Of a stretch of 8,029 bases of DNA, positions 5,909 through 8,029 are shown in pieces. The DNA comes from Planctomycetaceae bacterium (GTDB taxonomy: Bacteria > Planctomycetota > Planctomycetia > Pirellulales > Thermoguttaceae): the NCBI GenBank assembly GCA_031266315.1, contig JAISBG010000186.1, positions 1 to 8,029 on the forward strand, written 5' to 3'. The notes beneath the pieces were generated by a model, which was not told where the DNA came from, searched no databases, and saw only the letters and a program-made list of their open reading frames with translations. The number at the start of each line of letters is the position of its first letter. The stretch's first letter is position 1. A program made the position numbers and the translations under genes.

Positions 5909-7051
5909 ATGTCCGATTTCATTTCCAAAACAAACGGATTGCCCGATCAATTGCCGTCTGATAACTGCGTATTATCAGATCAAATATTGACATTTGACGC
6001 ATCAAATCGTAACGGAATAAGAATTCGTGTGTTTTTTAGTGTTGGTATTTTTTGGGCAGTGATTTCTGTTGTTGCGTTGATTTTACTTTTTACAATACCT
6101 TCATTTTTGTCTCCGTTTATTTTGTTTCTTATCATTTTTCTGATATTTTCCTATATGTTTTTGACCTTTTTGTTTTGTGAGTGGCGAATTGCCGGACAAA
6201 TGATTCTTGATTCCGATACAATTATTCTCAACGGTTACGGTTGGTTAAAAAAGTTACAATATAAATCTATTACGAAAATTTATCATTCGTCTGTTTTTTC
6301 TCCAAACCTGCCGCCTAACCCAAACAGTTTGTTAATATTACTTGGTCGGAACAGTCGCGTGATCGGATATATTCCGATAAAAACGGCAAACTATGATCTT
6401 CTTGAAACGGAATTGTTGCGGCGAATCAAAAACATAACGGGAAAACAGGTTTATAATTGGGAAGAAGAATTGTCCGAAAAACGGCGTAATAGAAAACAGC
6501 GTCGGCGTCGGATGACATTGGGATACTGTACGATGATGATAGCAATATGCAGTAATGCCGTCATGGTGTATTGGAACAATTCAAATTATTTTACAAAATC
6601 AAATGATATTGCTATTGAAGCAGAAATCGTGCATCAACGACCTTTTGATAAGGAGGGGCGCTTTTACCTTCTGGAATACGTTTTTACGGTAGATGGAAAA
6701 GAATATACGAATACAAACAGGCTTCAAAAACGAGAATGGACAAACCTAAAAGGGAGAAAAACCGTAACTGCTCGATATTTACCGGACGACCCAAACGAAA
6801 ATTATCTGGAACAAGGGGAAAATGATAGATACAAAGATAAAAACAAAATCCGATTTAGTTTTAGGTTATTTCTGTTCGAGTTATTAGGGATGATGTTTCT
6901 TTTCATCTTTTGTGGAGGAGGTCTCGGTTACGAATGGGTAACTTACAACGGCGTTACTTATTTATTAAAACCGGGTCAGATTCTTGAAGACCGTCTCGAC
7001 GAATTGATTCAACATTCCAATCAATGTTCCGATAAACAGATTCCTTTGTAA
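5909..7051 (+). CDS. Membrane protein with DUF3592-like domain and possible PH-like domain
   Basis: A 380-residue integral membrane protein of unknown function. About 40 hydrophilic residues are followed by two membrane segments (about 41-62 and 66-90). A cytosolic-looking stretch WRIAGQMILDSDTIILNGYG...LQYKSITKIYH...VIGYIPIKTA (about 92-165) has the beta pattern of bacterial PH-like domains. After a strongly basic segment, EKRRNRKQRRRRM (190-202), comes a third membrane segment (about 203-221). Then comes a DUF3592-like region, AIEAEIVHQRPFDKEGRFYL...LEYVFTVDGKEYTNT...VTARYLPDDPNENYLE (about 235-302), and a fourth segment (about 319-337). The C-terminal tail is charged. The basic cluster suggests a cytosolic loop. 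ATG 5909 was chosen over the in-frame TTG 5864, whose extra 15 residues are unremarkable; neither has a clear Shine-Dalgarno site. The gene stands alone, between two structured repeat regions. Domain names rest on pattern recognition; the PH-like call is the less certain. Confidence 0.75.
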   Translation: MSDFISKTNGLPDQLPSDNCVLSDQILTFDASNRNGIRIRVFFSVGIFWAVISVVALILLFTIPSFLSPFILFLIIFLIFSYMFLTFLFCEWRIAGQMILDSDTIILNGYGWLKKLQYKSITKIYHSSVFSPNLPPNPNSLLILLGRNSRVIGYIPIKTANYDLLETELLRRIKNITGKQVYNWEEELSEKRRNRKQRRRRMTLGYCTMMIAICSNAVMVYWNNSNYFTKSNDIAIEAEIVHQRPFDKEGRFYLLEYVFTVDGKEYTNTNRLQKREWTNLKGRKTVTARYLPDDPNENYLEQGENDRYKDKNKIRFSFRLFLFELLGMMFLFIFCGGGLGYEWVTYNGVTYLLKPGQILEDRLDELIQHSNQCSDKQIPL

Positions 7052-7114
7052 CAGTCTATTTAATTTGTACCTATTCACGTAACTATTGTAAAATATTATG
7101 TAAAAAAATCCTTC

Positions 7115-7198
7115 GCCTCGCAAGAGGCAATGCGTAACAACCCACCGCAACGCGGTGGGGAACGACACACACAAACCATCGCCCTGTAAGGGCAATGG
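7115..7198 (+). repeat. Three-hairpin repeat unit, left copy
   Basis: Three hairpins lie in a row: GCCTC-GCAA-GAGGC (7115-7128, GNRA-type loop), CCCACCGC-AAC-GCGGTGGG (7141-7159), and CCAT-c-GCCCT-GTA-AGGGC-a-ATGG (7176-7198). The unit is the inverted partner of 7252-7333, with shared stretches GTAACAACCC/ATAACAACCC between hairpins 1 and 2. It starts 64 bases after the membrane protein gene. No gene is supported between 7052 and 7415; the short frames across this stretch follow the repeats. Confidence 0.8.
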
Positions 7199-7251
7199 AA
7201 AATTGAAAACGAAGAGGAATTGATTGACCGATGACATGTTTCATTTATTAT

Positions 7252-7333
7252 CCACTGCCCTTTCAGGGCGATGGTGTTTGCGGTTTGACCCGCCGCGTTG
7301 CGGCGGGTTGTTATGCAATGTCCTTTCAGGACG
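7252..7333 (-). repeat. Three-hairpin repeat unit, right copy (inverted)
   Basis: In plus-strand order the hairpins are CCAC-t-GCCCT-TTC-AGGGC-g-ATGG (7252-7274), CCCGCCGC-GTT-GCGGCGGG (7289-7307) and GTCCT-TTC-AGGAC (7320-7332). Read on the minus strand, the order and linkers are those of the left copy. The stems differ from the left copy by paired changes (A-T to G-C in the middle stem, several in the GTCCT/AGGAC stem), so base pairing is kept while sequence drifts. A 53-base AT-rich spacer (7199-7251) separates the copies. Confidence 0.8.
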
Positions 7334-7415
7334 AAATACATGTTAAAGTAAACATTCATGAAACTCATAAACTAAATAGACAGTTACATTCCTTCTCCTT
7401 CGTAAAGAATTAAAA

Positions 7416-8029
7416 ATGATATTTTTTAAGCAAGTTAAAATATTAAAGGGACATGCGGATATTATAGAATCTCTAGTCTTTTCCTGTAATCATAATTCAT
7501 TATTGTCTGCAGGACATGATGGAAAATTATTATTATGGGACACAAAGTTGAGAAAATCTTATTTTTCATGGCTTCCCTACGATGGCATTGAATTATACCA
7601 CGCCGATTTATCAGAAGATACGCGTTTTGTATTAGCATGCTTTTCACAGTATAAAGAGGTAAAGGTTTATGATAGGATTTCAAAACAAATTTTTTGTATT
7701 CCACTACTTGAATATTGTCAATGCCCTCGTTTTTCTAATCAGAACACTTCTGTTATTTCGCATACCAACCGGTTTGTTTATCAGATTGATTTTTGTAATC
7801 ATAGTGGAGTTAAATGCCTATTCAAACCAGACTCAAAAATTAAATTCTTTTATTTGTTCAAATCAAGAAAATCAATATTAATATCAACTCAAAGAGGAAT
7901 TGTGTATATTCTTGATACACAAACTGGACTTCCAATAGCGATTATTCCACACACCTATTCGAACATCACTTTCGTTAGTGTATCTGCTGATGATTCGTTA
8001 GTCTTCATAGGGGATAAAAAAAATCGTTG
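7416..8029 (+). CDS. WD40-repeat protein, N-terminal part (runs off right edge)
   Basis: An open frame from ATG 7416 to the window end, at least 204 codons without a stop. It starts MIFFKQVKILKGHADIIESL, then VFSCNHNSLLSAGHDGKLLL and WDTK. This is a textbook WD40 blade, with the Gly-His pair, the Ser-x-Gly/Asp-Gly turn and a closing Trp-Asp. Later, less regular blades are visible: DLSEDTRFVLACFSQYKEVK then VYD; STQRGIVYILDTQTG; and VSVSADDSLVFIGD at the edge. WD40 blades form beta-propellers that serve as protein interaction platforms. There is no signal peptide or membrane segment in the visible part, so it is probably cytosolic. An in-frame stop (7377-7379) precedes the ATG, and no Shine-Dalgarno site is seen. 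The gene looks more AT-rich than S1 or glgC and uses many TTA, ATA and AGA codons, which may indicate acquisition. Its partner and the role of the neighbouring membrane protein are unknown. Confidence 0.82.
   Translation, partial: MIFFKQVKILKGHADIIESLVFSCNHNSLLSAGHDGKLLLWDTKLRKSYFSWLPYDGIELYHADLSEDTRFVLACFSQYKEVKVYDRISKQIFCIPLLEYCQCPRFSNQNTSVISHTNRFVYQIDFCNHSGVKCLFKPDSKIKFFYLFKSRKSILISTQRGIVYILDTQTGLPIAIIPHTYSNITFVSVSADDSLVFIGDKKNR

Noticed and set aside
7115..7333. CRISPR array
   Set aside because: There are only two units, in opposite orientation, each internally palindromic, with one spacer and no cas genes.
6965..7413. Short frames across the hairpin pair, on both strands
   Set aside because: They translate the repeat units themselves, show no domain or ribosome binding site, and follow the palindromic DNA. 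I regard them as spurious.
7462..7881. Frames 7462-7704 (minus) and 7669-7881 (plus)
   Set aside because: They are shadows of the WD40 gene, which is open from 7416 to the window end in another frame.

Overview
The window most likely comes from a planctomycete with unusually AT-rich DNA, possibly a host-associated Pirellulales-type lineage. The main evidence is a minus-strand gene start encoding the planctomycete prepilin-like leader [16 protein letters not shown] followed by [16 protein letters not shown] (DUF1559 type). An S1-domain protein ending in a Gly-rich FGLKW tail fits the same group. Shine-Dalgarno sites are weak or absent at most genes, which also fits. The assignment is inferred from motifs; no search was run.

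Layout, left to right. Bases 1-261 are the end of an insertion sequence with the 5' part of an IS5-superfamily (ISL2-like) transposase on the minus strand. It has split a minus-strand DUF1559 gene whose first ~100 codons survive (262-569). That gene keeps a near-consensus sigma-70 promoter, a structured leader and a Shine-Dalgarno site, but a G10 run shifts its frame before the prepilin helix. Next, on the plus strand, come a strong promoter (978-1006), an S1-domain RNA-binding protein (ribosomal protein S1-like), glgC (ADP-glucose pyrophosphorylase) and an AAA-like ATPase fused to a PD-(D/E)XK nuclease-type domain. The three genes are closely spaced and could share the promoter. Downstream are a hairpin-rich repeat region (5644-5833), a membrane protein with a DUF3592-like domain and a possible PH-like domain, an inverted pair of three-hairpin units (7115-7333), and a WD40-repeat gene running off the right edge.

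S1 and GlgC are housekeeping functions (translation, glycogen synthesis). The ATPase-nuclease, the membrane protein and the WD40 gene look accessory. Much of the interest lies in the non-coding DNA. One ~95-base dispersed repeat occurs in opposite orientations on both sides of the S1-glgC-ATPase block. A 150-base element with inverted ends contains three hairpins. The paired units at 7115-7333 show paired base changes in their stems, which suggests that the folded form is conserved. No complete new biological system is visible. The strongest leads are the possibly phase-variable G-run gene and the structured repeat families.
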